From: Cylindrotheca closterium
Taxonomy: Eukaryota > Bacillariophyta > Bacillariophyceae > Bacillariales > Bacillariaceae
Assembly: GCA_933822405.4 (NCBI GenBank)
Contig: CAKOGP040001776.1
Location: 1-18,924, forward strand
Reading direction: 5' to 3'
DNA length: 18,924 bases
Shown: one piece after another, positions 1 to 8,858 of the stretch
Layout: each line of letters opens with the position of its first letter
How positions within the stretch are numbered: position 1 is the stretch's first letter
Position numbers and translations under genes: made by a program
The notes under the pieces: generated by a model
The model's database searches: none
What the model was told of the DNA's origin: nothing
Seen by the model: only the letters and a program-made list of their open reading frames with translations

Positions 1-1010
1 TTGCAGAGGCCATTGCTTCACCAGGATCAACATGCTTGATTTCATCGGCCAATGTTGTCCACTTGGTGAAACATCTCATTTCCACTCACTAGTGCCTCAA
101 AGAAGTACAATTCATTTTCCACCATATTTCAGGTGGAAAGATATCATCATTAGCATTATCAGCATGTACTGTATCCAATGACGCCGTCTGTGATGAACCT
201 TCTTGGCAAGTAGTAAGACAATTACTCAATGTGCGCTCACACAGAATACTTGAGATCGAGGCAAGGTTGACATTGAAGGATTGGTATTTTCGATCTTCAT
301 CATCATCAGCCTCCTCTAGAACAAACTCATTTCTTCATCGTCCATTCAGCAGTTCTCAAATATAATATTGCACAACATAGTCATTGCAGGATCATCTTCA
401 ATCTCTGATAGCAGAAGCTCAGGTTGGTACGGAGCATCGACATCTCCGCCGTCAGAATTGGAAAGATGATCTTCAGGTCAAGCATAGTTCGGAAGACTTG
501 TCAGATCAACTCATCTGGTGTCACCAAGTCAATATGATGAGGTCAGCATTGTTAAAAGTTAGCAATTAGTATATGCCATGCAGCTTCATTTGAATGCACA
601 GTTGTTCATCAAAACTTCTTGATTGGATGATGATCAGAAAAGGCATCAGAAAAACAGGTCATCCTCGTCATTTAGTAGTAGGGCAGCATCAAAAATTCGG
701 GATCTTCCTATGCAGCATATTTGGGAATTGTAGGTTGGACCGATGCATGTTGGTCAGTATCACTCAGAACAGAACCACTTGATCCAAGCACATTTACATT
801 GGCGTGGGAGTCAAGTTCAGTCCTAGAATCAACCGGATGCTCAGCAGTAGTGCCATCAATTTGAGGTCAGCCGCAGGTATGGCAAAGAATGGTGGGGACG
901 TATTCATAGAAATTGTCGTCCATCATCTTCCAGCCAGGGTTGGTCTGGTGGCTCAAGAATCCAATGCATCGCTTGTAATTTTCAATACATTACTGATATA
1001 ACAGTGGGTT
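1..1010 (-). pseudogene. Degenerate copia-type gag-pol remnant
   Basis: No long frame survives, but the minus strand keeps recognisable pieces in order across several frameshifts and stops. At about 797-820 it reads TELDSHANVNVLGS, matching the ELDSHAN protease-like motif I know from diatom copia (CoDi-type) polyproteins. At about 405-480 it reads DAPYQPELLLSEIEDD. An acidic stretch with EEADDDED lies at about 285-325, and FEALVSGNEMFHQVD then LADEIKHVDPGEAMASA run to the window edge. This order (protease, linker, later pol) fits a copia pol read leftward, with its rest outside the window. Upstream at about 1080-1130 a lysine-rich stretch (EPKTIEFSKKSTKTKG) may be the gag-pol junction. The element is dead. 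Family assignment rests on remembered motif patterns; boundaries are approximate. Confidence 0.6.
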
Positions 1011-1245
1011 CCGCCGTGACCAGTCAAGCCTTGCTCTTATCAAGAATAAAAACACTGACTTCAGTAGATTTTCTTCAGCCTTTTGTCTTGGTCGACTTCT
1101 TGGAAAATTCAATCGTCTTCGGCTCATTTTGGCTCAATTCAGCAAATCAAAGCGTCTTGTCGTTTCAGGCATTGACTTCAAAGGAAAATGCGTTATACAG
1201 AGCATTAGTCGTGGCTGTAGTAGCATCATAACAGAATCGTAGAGT

Positions 1246-1345
1246 GATGGGAGCTGATAAACTGTTTAAAGGATGTGCATTGACAACAAGAATAATCGTA
1301 AAACCTTGATGCCTTAAAATTAATTGTGTTGATGTGAGAACATCC
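1246..1345 (-). repeat. Retroelement leader, copy matching 3363-3460
   Basis: Read on the minus strand, this stretch resembles the plus-strand sequence just upstream of the gag start at 3470. Shared blocks in the same order are AATTAATTTT, CAAGGTTTTACG and AAACAGTTTATCAG followed by TCCCA. It is therefore probably the 5' leader of the minus-strand copia remnant at 1-1010, with most of gag deleted between them. The match is partial and was aligned by eye. Confidence 0.5.
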
Positions 1346-1698
1346 AAGCAAACTATCGCTCAACATACGCATAACGCGCACGTACAAATTGCTAGTGTTG
1401 TTGGCTTCAGTCAGCGAGCCAACCAGTCTCAGGTATGTCTGCCTGGCCTTAAAACACAAGCTGGACGATTGTCCACGCATGGTGCATTTTGAAATCGAAC
1501 GATTGGCCAAATCTCAATTAGGTTTCAACGACCTCAACTCACAATTCACATCAAAATAAAATAAAAGACTTCATTGCACTTGATCTTCTGCTCTTTTCAC
1601 TAGTTTATCATGACAAATGCCATGTCAATTCTTGCTCTAGACATTATAGCCTCTCATAACAAGGCCGATAACAAAGCCTCCACGATACCAATGCAGTA
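1346..1698. other. No gene seen
   Basis: I see no coding sequence, RNA gene or clear repeat here. It could hold the LTR of the minus-strand copia remnant or the diverged 5' half of the older LTR whose 3' half is at 2210-2403, but neither can be shown by eye. Its last nine bases (AATGCAGTA) match the sequence that precedes the equivalent point inside the 511-bp LTR. Confidence 0.4.
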
Positions 1699-2214
1699 TG
1701 TTAGAATAAAGCAAAATGTGCTCTATCGTGAGTGCCTTTAGCGCTCAGAACAAACTCTCTGCAATCTAAATTCGTAATCGACTGTACAACACTTTCACGA
1801 CAATAGTTCTCCTGTGTCTAGGTATACTTTGAGTGAAATTGTTCCTATTTGATTAATGTTTGGCTTGAATTGATGATTCAATCACAAAAGTGAGCTCAAC
1901 GATTTTCCCTTGGAAAATCCCTTGTTTACAGAACTCGATTCGACTTCTACGACAATTCTGTGTTGAATGCAGTACTTTGGGACATCTTGCATTATTCCCT
2001 ACTGCATTGTACACAACATCAATATTTCACTTGTACAGGGTCTTTCCCTTTTTGTGTGGATACAGATTGTCCGACAGACTTGCGTCCGACAGACTTGCGT
2101 CGAATCCCAACATCACGCAGGATCAAAGTCCGATCGCACGTGTCGAAAACCTTGTACTTGAATAGTTTCTTTTGGAACGTAAAAACTCATATTTCGTCAT
2201 ATCCCAACACAGTA
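1694..2214. mobile_element. Solo LTR (511 bp) with 5-bp target-site duplication
   Basis: The LTR spans 1699-2209. It begins TGTTAG and ends CCAACA, the TG...CA form of LTR retrotransposons with a short imperfect terminal inverted repeat. It is flanked by identical CAGTA at 1694-1698 and 2210-2214, as expected of a 5-bp target duplication. There is no primer-binding site or polypurine tract next to it, so it is a solo LTR left by LTR-LTR recombination. A second copy of exactly the same length is at 6393-6903, about 96% identical by my count of roughly 22 differences. The sequence right after it is a second, older copy of the 3' part of the same LTR, so it landed in a relative. The parent family (copia or other) cannot be read from the LTR; strand is arbitrary. 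Confidence 0.8.
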
Positions 2215-2403
2215 CTTTGGGACATCTTGTATTATTCCCTACTGTATCGTACACAACATCAATATTCCACTTGTATTGGGTCACTCCCATTTTGTGTGGA
2301 TATAAATTGTCCGGCAGACTTGCGTCGAATCCTAACATCACGATCAAAATCCGATCGTGCGTGTCAAAAACTTTGTACTTGAATAGTTTGTCATATCCCA
2401 ACA
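2210..2403. repeat. Older partial LTR of the same family (3' part)
   Basis: Starting at CAGTACTTTGGGACATCTTG, this stretch repeats the second half of the LTR at 1699-2209 and ends with the same TCATATCCCAACA. It is more diverged and lacks about 28 bp near the end (between AATAGTTTG and TCATATCCC). Past 2403 the sequence is that of the interrupted RT/RNase H element. The matching 5' half should lie left of 1694 but I cannot recognise it. Confidence 0.7.
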
Positions 2404-3345
2404 GTGTTGTCAATGTGGTTGAGCAGAACTGGGAAGTGGGGAAATCCGTTGGGGAATTTGTGGGCCAGGCCTGGATGGGCATGGGAAGTTCCTTCAAGGC
2501 AGACAACCGAGGCAACTTCCTGTAGAAAAGCTACCAAGAACTCAAGGCTGTTGATATGGACATATTTGGTGGCTTTCAGTTTTGTACCAGCAACAATATC
2601 TGGGCTCAAAACTATGCAAAATCAAAAGAGGAGTTTGTTGGAATAGGCGCCTCCTCCAAGAAAGCTAGCATCTCCGTACGACGTGAAGTGGGGGTCTCGA
2701 GGGATCATCTGGGGAATGTAGATTTCCCAAATCTCTGTTTGGAGGCTGTGCTGGATGGCTCGAAGTTCGCGGAGCACAGGTTCGTCAAGGCGGAATCGCT
2801 TGTTGGCATTCCATAGGAACGTAGCTGCTTCCTTTCCAATGAGGGAAGCAAGACGGTAGCGGAGGGATGGAGGTAGTTGGCCGGAGATGATTTGGACTTT
2901 GTCGTTGCGTTTCATGTGATGTTTGATGGATTGGTGGTGGGAACGGAGCAATTGACTCAGGACACGTTGCAAGTTGAAGTAGGAACAACACATCCATTGA
3001 CAGACTGTGTTTGCAGTGGAAGCGTGCCCTAGAAGAATTGCGATATTGCGAAGGGACAGAGACGGATTCGCCAGTGTTTCTGAAATGAGTTTGACGAGGC
3101 GGTCCCGTTTGATGGAAGGTAAACGCACTGTCATTCTTCTCAAGTTGATCAACCATCCAACAGTTTTGCGTTCGTGGGAGAAAGTGTTGGCGATTTTTTC
3201 CCAAGAGATGCAGTCGCGGATCCTGTTGGACGGGTTTGGGAATCCTAAGAGGATGTACAGGGCAAGTGTTCTAACGTCAGGCAAACAGACAAAACGACGA
3301 TTAGTCCGCCAAATTGAACGTTGGTGAACATTGGCGATCGCTAGT
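2404..3345 (-). pseudogene. RT/RNase H fragment of a retroelement (DIRS-like?)
   Basis: The minus-strand frame from 3374 to 2622 reads as the end of a reverse transcriptase running into RNase H. Visible are CISWEKIANTF, then VGWLINLRRMTVRLPSIKRD (the 'own-substrate' region after the palm), then a helical stretch with RNIAILLG, then RDPHFTSYGDASFLGGGAY, the first RNase H acidic motif at about 2668-2685. After a stop and frameshift the domain continues at about 2540-2570 with HINSLEFLVAFL (second acid, Glu) and at about 2400-2430 with PVLLNHIDN (third acid, Asp). The order and spacing resemble DIRS-type or related elements, in which RNase H directly follows RT; the class is uncertain. The N-terminal RT palm is missing, and the right end abuts an unrelated plus-strand leader near 3346. 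The left end is cut by LTR sequence at 2403. It is not functional. Confidence 0.65.
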
Positions 3346-3469
3346 TTATGTGCATGTTTTTGCACACAATTCAATTAATTTTCAGACAACAAGGTTTTAC
3401 GTCTTTTCCTTTGTCATTACCCAACATCAAAACAGTTTATCAGTTCCCACTGTCTATTGACTACCCAGA
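3346..3469 (+). repeat. Retroelement leader upstream of gag
   Basis: This untranslated stretch precedes the gag ATG at 3470 and is related to the inverted sequence at 1246-1345, including the blocks CAAGGTTTTACG and AAACAGTTTATCAG. That supports two elements of one copia family in opposite orientation. No LTR end or primer-binding site is recognisable before it. Confidence 0.5.
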
Positions 3470-4207
3470 ATGGTCATCACAAATGCCCAAAACACTGCTT
3501 TCATCACCCAGGATGCTCAGATGGCAATTCCACCAGGAATTTCCGCTCCCCATCTGAATCAGCAAGGCATCACAACAATATATTCGCTCAAGGAGTTCAA
3601 TGATGGCATGCTTGATGATATTCACAAGCACATCACAAGACATGGCCCTCCAAATGATGTCTTCAGCGCCCTGTCTCTTTCACGCCTCAAGACTGCTGCC
3701 TCTGCTGTCCGATTTTACCTTGCTACTGGCAGAGCATTCACTGCAGCATGTATGAGATGGACAAATACAGTCATCATGTATCAAGAGGAGCGTGAAGCAC
3801 TGAAGATTGACCAAGAGCGGGAAGATCCAAAGGTACCAGGTGTCAGCAAAGCTTTTCCTATCATGAAATGGCTTGCTGCCTTTAGATCTGTCATCCATGA
3901 GAGCTATGGTGTGAGAGGTTTTCCTCTTGGATATGTCTTGAGAGAAGACGCTGCTGTGCCAGCTGAACCATCGCTTGCTCCGGATCGACCATATTCTATT
4001 GAACATGGATCGCTTGTTGCCGAATTTACTGCTAGAGCATCCCATACTCACCCTAGGTTTCACCAGGATAATGCTCGAATATTTGCCAAGCTGGAAGAAG
4101 CGCTACAAGGGACGACTTATGCCTCGTCTCTGACCCCATTTGAGCAGACAAGAGATGGAAGAGGTGCCTTCTTTGTCATTGTCGCCCCCCCCATCTTCCA
4201 TCCTTGA
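3470..4207 (+). pseudogene. Truncated copia-type gag
   Basis: An uninterrupted frame of 245 codons starts at ATG 3470. Its N-terminus (MVITNAQNTAFITQDAQM) and later stretches (KAFPIMKWLAAFR at about residues 128-140, and EHGSLVAEFTARASHTHPRF, about 178-197, then KLEEALQGTTYASSLTPFEQ) match the pattern I know for diatom copia (CoDi) gag proteins, which form the capsid-like particle. Such gags continue for a further 150-200 residues into capsid helices and then the ELDSHAN protease. Here the match stops after TRDGRGAF at about 4172, and the last dozen codons read through unrelated sequence. The following RNase H frame belongs to another element, so this is a truncated, chimeric junction. Family assignment is from remembered sequence patterns. 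Confidence 0.65.
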
Positions 4208-4630
4208 TCTTTGGCACCACTTCTGCAGTCTAGCTGAGTCAGGTTCTCACGGCTGGGTTCCAGAGGTCATTACCATTGAAGGTAGTGAGGATCGCCTGGT
4301 TCAGGCCCTTCGTGCCGGTACCCTTCGTGCTGTGAGCGACGGTTCTTACAAAGCTAAAGTGGGCACAGCATGCGCTCAAATTCTCACTGAGGATCGCAGG
4401 GATATCATCTGGATCACCTGCCAAACCCCTGGGAAATTTGAGGATCAGAGTTCAACGCGCAGCGAATTGATTGGCCTTATGGCTTCTCTCCTGGTGTTGG
4501 AATGGATGGCTCAGCTTGTCCAACTGAAACTCTTTGCCAGCCAACCTTCGGTCGAGATGGCCTGCGACGGTCTCATCGCCCTGGATAAGTCCTTCTCAGA
4601 AACTGTTCAGCCCAGGCTTATCAACTTGAA
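4173..4630 (+). pseudogene. RNase H domain fragment of a retroelement polyprotein
   Basis: The frame that is open from 4140 to 4685 carries an RNase H fold with its acidic residues in order: Asp in VSDGSYKAKVG at 4338, Glu in STRSELIGLMAS at 4464, and Asp in MACDGLIALDKS at 4565. The linker GWVPEVITIEGSEDRLVQALRAGTL before it is typical of RNase H domains in diatom RT elements. The domain breaks off after LDKSFSETVQPR, before the fourth acidic motif, and the next recognisable protein lies in another frame. There is no RT domain upstream; the left neighbour is a copia gag. RNase H would remove RNA from the RNA/DNA hybrid during reverse transcription. Confidence 0.65.
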
Positions 4631-5262
4631 ACGGGGACATCCTTTGGACTCTTGCAACAAGTCTACACCAACACGGCAATCTTAGCTTCCAACACGTGGA
4701 TGAAACGAGTATGGCATGAACTCGAGGGTCTGGACATCTATGTCGCCTTTGACTCTCCAGCCTTCTCCCATCGCTGTACGGACGACTCCCTTCTGATGGA
4801 TCTCTTCATCAACTTGGAGGTTGAACAAGAGGAACTTTTATGGCACTATTGGTGTCAAATGTTCCTCCAGGTATGCACAGTGTCTGGCATTGTGACTGCT
4901 GACGGCAGGTTTATCCGTCGTTCCGCGTGGAATGGGATCAGGGATGAGTGCTGCCGCTCGCCATACCAATGGCCAAGGACAGTTCGACCAACCCGCCAAC
5001 ATCGGGACCTGTGGCAGACCACCTTGTCTTGAGCCCTGCTTGCCTCCAACGGGCCACATCACCCACTACGGCAGCCATTAGGGCCCTGGCCTGATCCTCT
5101 GGAGGACTGGAATTGGTTGCTGTCACCCACTACAGGCCTTTTCCACCGCCATGGGTCAACCTGGAAACATTTGTCTCCTGAGGGCTCCTCCACCACGTCA
5201 CGTCGCTACGCACCAGCGCCTTCACATCCTTCCTGCCCATGGTGGACCGCACCGCTTCCCTC
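4631..5262 (+). pseudogene. Retroelement polyprotein segment normally before RNase H
   Basis: In frame with TTT at 4640 the sequence reads GLLQQVYTNTAILASNTWMKRVW, then DDSLLMDLF, CQMFLQVCTVSGIVTADG, YQWPRTVRPTRQHRDLW, one TGA stop at 5030-5032, and then, still in frame, WPDPLEDWNWLLSPTTGLFHR. This pattern (TWxxxxW, then FLQV, WPRTxRPxxxxxxLW and DWxW) is one I recall as the linker between RT and RNase H in a widespread diatom RT/RNase H polyprotein. Here it follows the RNase H domain, so the order looks permuted. A single TGA and the downstream frameshift make it non-functional. Confidence 0.5.
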
Positions 5263-6043
5263 TGATGTTCTTCGCGCTACGGTTCGCCCCATCACGGCTA
5301 GACCTACAATTGACGGGCCCTTCCATCAAAACAGCGATCCTACAGCTTCTTCACGGCGTTCGTACACCTACTTCGTCCCCTCTAAGGACCATCTCTCCTT
5401 CGGTTCGGCCGGTCTTCTTGGCTCAGCAGGTGATTGGGTCCCAAGGCCTTTTGGAGGGACGCATAGCCTCGTCTTGGCTTCCGCTCCAACAACAACATTA
5501 TGACAAGATCAGATGTCGACAATCTGTCTCTCTTTGGGCGTCCCGCCTCTCACAACAGCTGATCTCAATTGGCTTCTACATGTGGGAGCAATGGAACTCC
5601 GTTCAACATTCGGATGATAACGTTCAACTACGTGAACGTCACAGTACTGTCAATGAGGGGATTCACTCACAGTTTGATATGGGTCCTGATGACTTGCCTA
5701 GGGAAATTCAACCAATGTTAACAAGCCGTCGACGTCGACGAGTCCTTCGCAAGTCATTGGTGGACAAGGAAGAGTGGCTGAAGTTGCTTTGTCAGGAACG
5801 CAGAGATTACCGTCGCTCCATGAAAGCACAACGCCGCAGTCTGTGGACTATTTTTTCCCCTGGACCACAATAGAGCACATTTTGCTTTATTCTAACAGTG
5901 ATGAAGACATCAATGCACTGATAATGAAAATCGAAGAGGAGGTCATGGCCAAAATTGCAGAGAGGAATGAGGTCCTTGTTAGCATAGCACAAACATATCA
6001 CAATTCGAGGGCTATAGAGATGGAAGAACAGAATGCAAACTAA
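5263..6043 (+). pseudogene. C-terminal tail of the RT/RNase H polyprotein
   Basis: The frame ending at 5873 reads AILQLLHGVRTPT, then LLEGRIASSWLPLQQQHY, LISIGFYMWEQWNSVQHSDD, and a basic tail with TSRRRRRVLRKSL and EEWLKLLCQERRDYRR. The pattern W(D/E)xWxxxNxxxH followed by a charged tail is what I recall after the RNase H domain in this diatom retroelement family. A second frame continues to 6043 with a short Glu-rich helix (EEEVMAKIAERNEV). The frame differs from the segment before it, so at least one frameshift separates them. An A/T-rich stretch and a possible AATAAA at 6060-6065 follow, which may be the element's 3' end. Confidence 0.5.
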
Positions 6044-6104
6044 CACTGAATTGCATTGAAAATAAAATACCAATTATATAGTCCTACCCTTATTTCTGCA
6101 CTAT

Positions 6105-6392
6105 TTAGGGTTGAAAGCAAATATCCTCAAAAGCAAATATCCTCAATGCTTGTTCCATGTGTCCTTCCCTTGGAGCTGCTTGATACTGGCTCAGGAGTGA
6201 TACTTCCAGTGAGATATCGACTCGTCCAATCTCTGTCGCCCATTGTAATATCCCAATCAACTCTTGGAAGTAGGCATGGTCTTCTCGTCCTAATTCGCTG
6301 AATCCATCCATCTCCGGTTCATAGGCACTAGTCATCGGCGTTGGTGCATTCTTGGGAATTTTCCATTTTGGGCTGTCCTTTAACATTTCCTT
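6105..6392 (-). pseudogene. Copia RT/RNase H junction scrap
   Basis: The minus-strand frame reads KEMLKDSPKWKIPK, then YFQELIGILQWATEIGRVD, ISLEVSLLSQYQAAPREGH and MEQALRIFAF. The block (Y)(Q)xLIGxLxWxxExGRxDIxxEVSxLSxxxAxPREGHxxxxxxIFxxL is the conserved end of the copia reverse transcriptase passing into RNase H, and is very close to diatom CoDi sequences. Only about 95 codons remain. The left end is cut at the 16-bp duplication, and the right end is cut exactly where the LTR at 6393 begins, since the two codons before the Met (Lys-Glu) still fit the family. What lies beyond the LTR is unrelated, so the rest of the element is gone. Confidence 0.75.
6114..6146. repeat. 16-bp tandem duplication
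   Basis: The unit AAAGCAAATATCCTCA occurs twice with a period of 16 bp. It lies at the end of the minus-strand copia scrap, where it produces a repeated reading (IFAFEDICF) instead of the expected continuation of the RNase H domain. It looks like a small slippage event. Confidence 0.75.
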
Positions 6393-6903
6393 TGTTAGAA
6401 TAAAGCAAAATGTGCTCTATCGTGAGTGCATTTAGCGCTCAGAACAAACTCTCTGCAATCTAAATTTGTAATCAACTATACAACACTTTCACGACAATAG
6501 TTCTCCTGTGTCTAGGTATACTTTGAGTGAACTTGTTCCTATTTGATTGATGTTTGGCTTGAATTGATGATTCAATCACAAAAGTGAGCTCAACGATTTT
6601 CCCTTGGAAAATCCCTTGTTTACAGAACTCGATTCGACTTCTACGACAATTCTGTGTTGAATGCAGTACTTTGGGATATCTTGCATTATTCCCTACTGCA
6701 TCGTACACAACATCAATATTCCACTTGTACAGGATCTTTTCCTGTTTGTGTGGATACAGATTGTCCGACAGACTTGCGTCCGGCATACTTGCATCGGATC
6801 CCGACATCTTGCACGATCAAATCCCGATCGCACGTGTCGAAAACCTTGTACTTGAATAGTTTCTTTTGGAACGTAAAAACTCATATTTCGTCATATCCCA
6901 ACA
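6393..6903. mobile_element. Second 511-bp LTR, no target duplication
   Basis: It has the same TGTTAG...CCAACA ends and the same 511-bp length as the LTR at 1699-2209, with about 22 base differences. The five bases on each side (TCCTT and GCAAT) do not match, so it is not a simple solo LTR in its original place. On its left is a copia pol scrap and on its right a leucine-rich-repeat gene, both on the minus strand and both cut at the LTR edge. It therefore sits at a rearrangement breakpoint. No primer-binding site or polypurine tract is seen on either side. Confidence 0.8.
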
Positions 6904-7723
6904 GCAATCCTCCACAGCCAGAAACAGAATCAAGCTGTCCAATTTGTGCAAACCGCAATGCTTCAGAGTCAATCTTTTCAGGTTGGCAAAGCCATCAAGC
7001 AATGTGCCGACCACTGCTGATGGAGGCCATTCCCAATCCCACCTCTTGTTGTTTGTTCCACTCCAGTACAATTCCCTCACAGTAGTATTCTTGACCCATT
7101 TTGCCTCCGGGTCATCACCTCTGTCCGTCCAAATAGATTGTTCTTTTTCTGCATTACCATGAACAAGGTTCATGTTTGGTGGCATTATAGTTCTGAATCC
7201 AAGCGAAGCAAGAATCTCTGACTCTGCATTTGTTTGCATTTGTTTGCATCATTGCAATTTCACAAGAATGCAAACAAAGTTTCTTTACGTCGCATTTCAA
7301 GCCCGAGCCGTAGTCATTGTCATTCAAAGCTGAATACAACGTCTGGATGCTTATTGGTATGTTGTGAAATGTCAGTTTTTTCAACTGAGTGAGTTGTTTC
7401 AACTCACCAGCAAGAGTCTCCATCACCAGTCGACCTTCACCTTCATTGCTAATAAAGGATTCTCGGTTCACGTCGTCTTCAAAATATTCCAGTGTTTTTA
7501 GATTTTGGATTGTATGATCGTCCTGCAGAATAAGGACAAGATCAGATATCACAACGTTTCCCAATATAAGAGTGTGGGATCTCTTGGCACTAGAACAAAG
7601 GATATCCGAATCGTCAAATCTGTGCCAGTACCCATCAAGTTTGACGCTATGGAACTTGTTGGTGTGTGATAGGTTCATCAAGTCCATGTTCTGCTGTGCT
7701 CTTTGATCTTCCACCGGAGGCAT
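6904..7723 (-). pseudogene. Leucine-rich-repeat-like gene, frameshifted and truncated
   Basis: The frame starts at ATG 7723 (MPPVEDQRAQQNMD; an in-frame TGA lies just upstream) and shows irregular leucine-rich repeats: SHTLILGNVVISD, QNLKTLEYF, LTQLKKLTFHNIPIS, VKKLCLHSCEIAM. At 7226-7245 a 10-bp unit (GCATTTGTTT on the plus strand) is tandemly duplicated, throwing the frame out. In the other frame the protein continues from 7239 with SEILASLGF and later GFANLKRLTLKHCGLHKLDSL, another repeat. The coding sequence then runs into the LTR at 6903 and stops inside it at 6817, so the C-terminus is replaced. Diatom genomes hold many such LRR proteins of unknown role. The two lesions make this a pseudogene unless the frameshift is an assembly error. 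Confidence 0.65.
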
Positions 7724-7900
7724 GCGGTTCCCACTGGTTCAACAGCACTGGACTCACCTCCGTCTGGTACTAAATGGCCATGACAGCCGTTAACGGCAAT
7801 CTAGAAACTTGAGATAGTTTTAACACGATTAATGCATCAGATTTATTATAGGCATGCAGTTCCCAATTTTCAGCTCGAGTCCTCCTTGATAGACATGGAG
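7724..7900. other. Intergenic, left flank of the segmental duplication
   Basis: This short stretch separates the LRR-like pseudogene from the duplicated block. I see no gene. On the minus strand there is a perfect splice-donor consensus (GAG|GTGAGT, about 7752-7760), but no plausible exon-intron arrangement around it. Confidence 0.4.
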
Positions 7901-8155
7901 CTGTCCAACCGCATCCACAACATCTTCCATTGACAGCTTATCTCTTGTGTTTGCATCTTTAACACTGACTAAGTACGGCATTGTAGTAGTACTACTGGTT
8001 GGACTTATTGTGTCTTGTATCCTGCTGCTGTTCAATGCCTCAATCTTTTCCGGTGCAACAGCAACAAAGAACATGCTGGAAGATATCTTGTCCTTGTTGA
8101 AGATGTTACATGTCTGGCTGACTTCACAGACTGCCACTACGTGAAGAAGTACCAC
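7829..8155 (-). other. Unassigned ORF spanning the duplication edge
   Basis: The minus-strand frame from 8155 (a GTG; no ATG precedes it before a stop at 8195-8197) to 7829 gives about 108 residues. Its middle reads APEKIEALNSSRIQDTISPT and VSVKDANTRDKLSMEDVVDA. The same frame recurs in unit 2 at 12756-13175 with a different C-terminus, because the duplication edge at 7901/12921 falls inside it. I recognise no family. It may be a fragment of a real protein, carried by the duplication, or simply open by chance. An internal exon is possible but no convincing splice pair was found. Confidence 0.25.
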
Positions 8156-8639
8156 ATATTTGCGTAGCGTACCGTGTATGGCTGTGCAAATATTCTAGCT
8201 GGCGCTACTTGCCGAGTGGGCTATGGTTCGCTACGGTGGTTTTTGGTAATTTGCTTACCCAGCAGCAGAAATCACAACTTGAAAGCTTGCCCGCTCTCCA
8301 CCAAACAAATTTGTTGTCATCAATGGAATGGGACAACACTCGCAATCAATAGCAGCAATTGCCAAGTGTCCTGCACAAGATATCCAAACCACTCTTCTGT
8401 CGTGGAAAGCCAACGATTTCACTTTTTTGTTGTGTACAGTGTGTCTTGTCCATTGTCTCAACATAGTTGGACTTCGTTTTGCTTGTTTGTGAAATACGGT
8501 TGCCGTGTGGTTTTCTGCAACACAGGGAGGTCCTGCTGAACACCGCCTGTATGTCGTACGTTTCCCTCCACGACTGGGTCAATATTGAAACTAGCATAAC
8601 GGTTTTTTCGCCAGCGTAGCATTTTCCGAGCATGCAGAT

Positions 8640-8747
8640 ACGGAATCTATTTATTCAGCAGTACTGCTGAAAAATTCAGCAGTACTGCTGAATTCCCTTC
8701 TCAACTGCTGAATTTTTCAGCAGTACTGCTGAATAAATAGATTCCGT
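8640..8747. repeat. Perfect 43-bp-arm hairpin with 22-nt loop
   Basis: Arms 8640-8682 and 8705-8747 are perfectly complementary, separated by 22 nt that hold the rest of a second palindrome. Each arm contains nested 18-bp palindrome material, so several alternative cruciforms or RNA hairpins could form. It stands 112 bp past the stop codon of the minus-strand ORF. Confidence 0.85.
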
Positions 8748-8858
8748 TATTCAGATTCCGCCACCACGTAAAACAATAAAACTGATAGTGTTGTTGCAAG
8801 ACAAAAATGATTCACAGTAATACTATTAATATTTTATTGTAGACTAGCAATCGTAAAA

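Noticed and set aside
1387..1415. GTGTTGTTGG as the left target duplication and start of the older LTR
   Set aside because: The LTR would have to start TGTTGG or TGTTAG directly after GTGTT; the spacing is off and the following sequence does not match the LTR.
1699..6903. The two 511-bp LTRs as the ends of one full-length retrotransposon
   Set aside because: The first has its own target duplication, there is no primer-binding site or polypurine tract inside either LTR, the interior holds pieces of several unrelated elements on both strands, and the outer flanks do not match.
7735..7765. Short intron upstream of the LRR-like gene, using GAG|GTGAGT
   Set aside because: The nearest AG on the minus strand would give an intron of only about 24 nt, and no upstream exon with coding character is visible.
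8174..8539. 121-codon plus-strand ORF, repeated in unit 2 at 13194-13559
   Set aside because: It has no family pattern and an unusual Cys/Ser/His-rich composition; it is kept in both units because they are a recent duplication, which says nothing about function.
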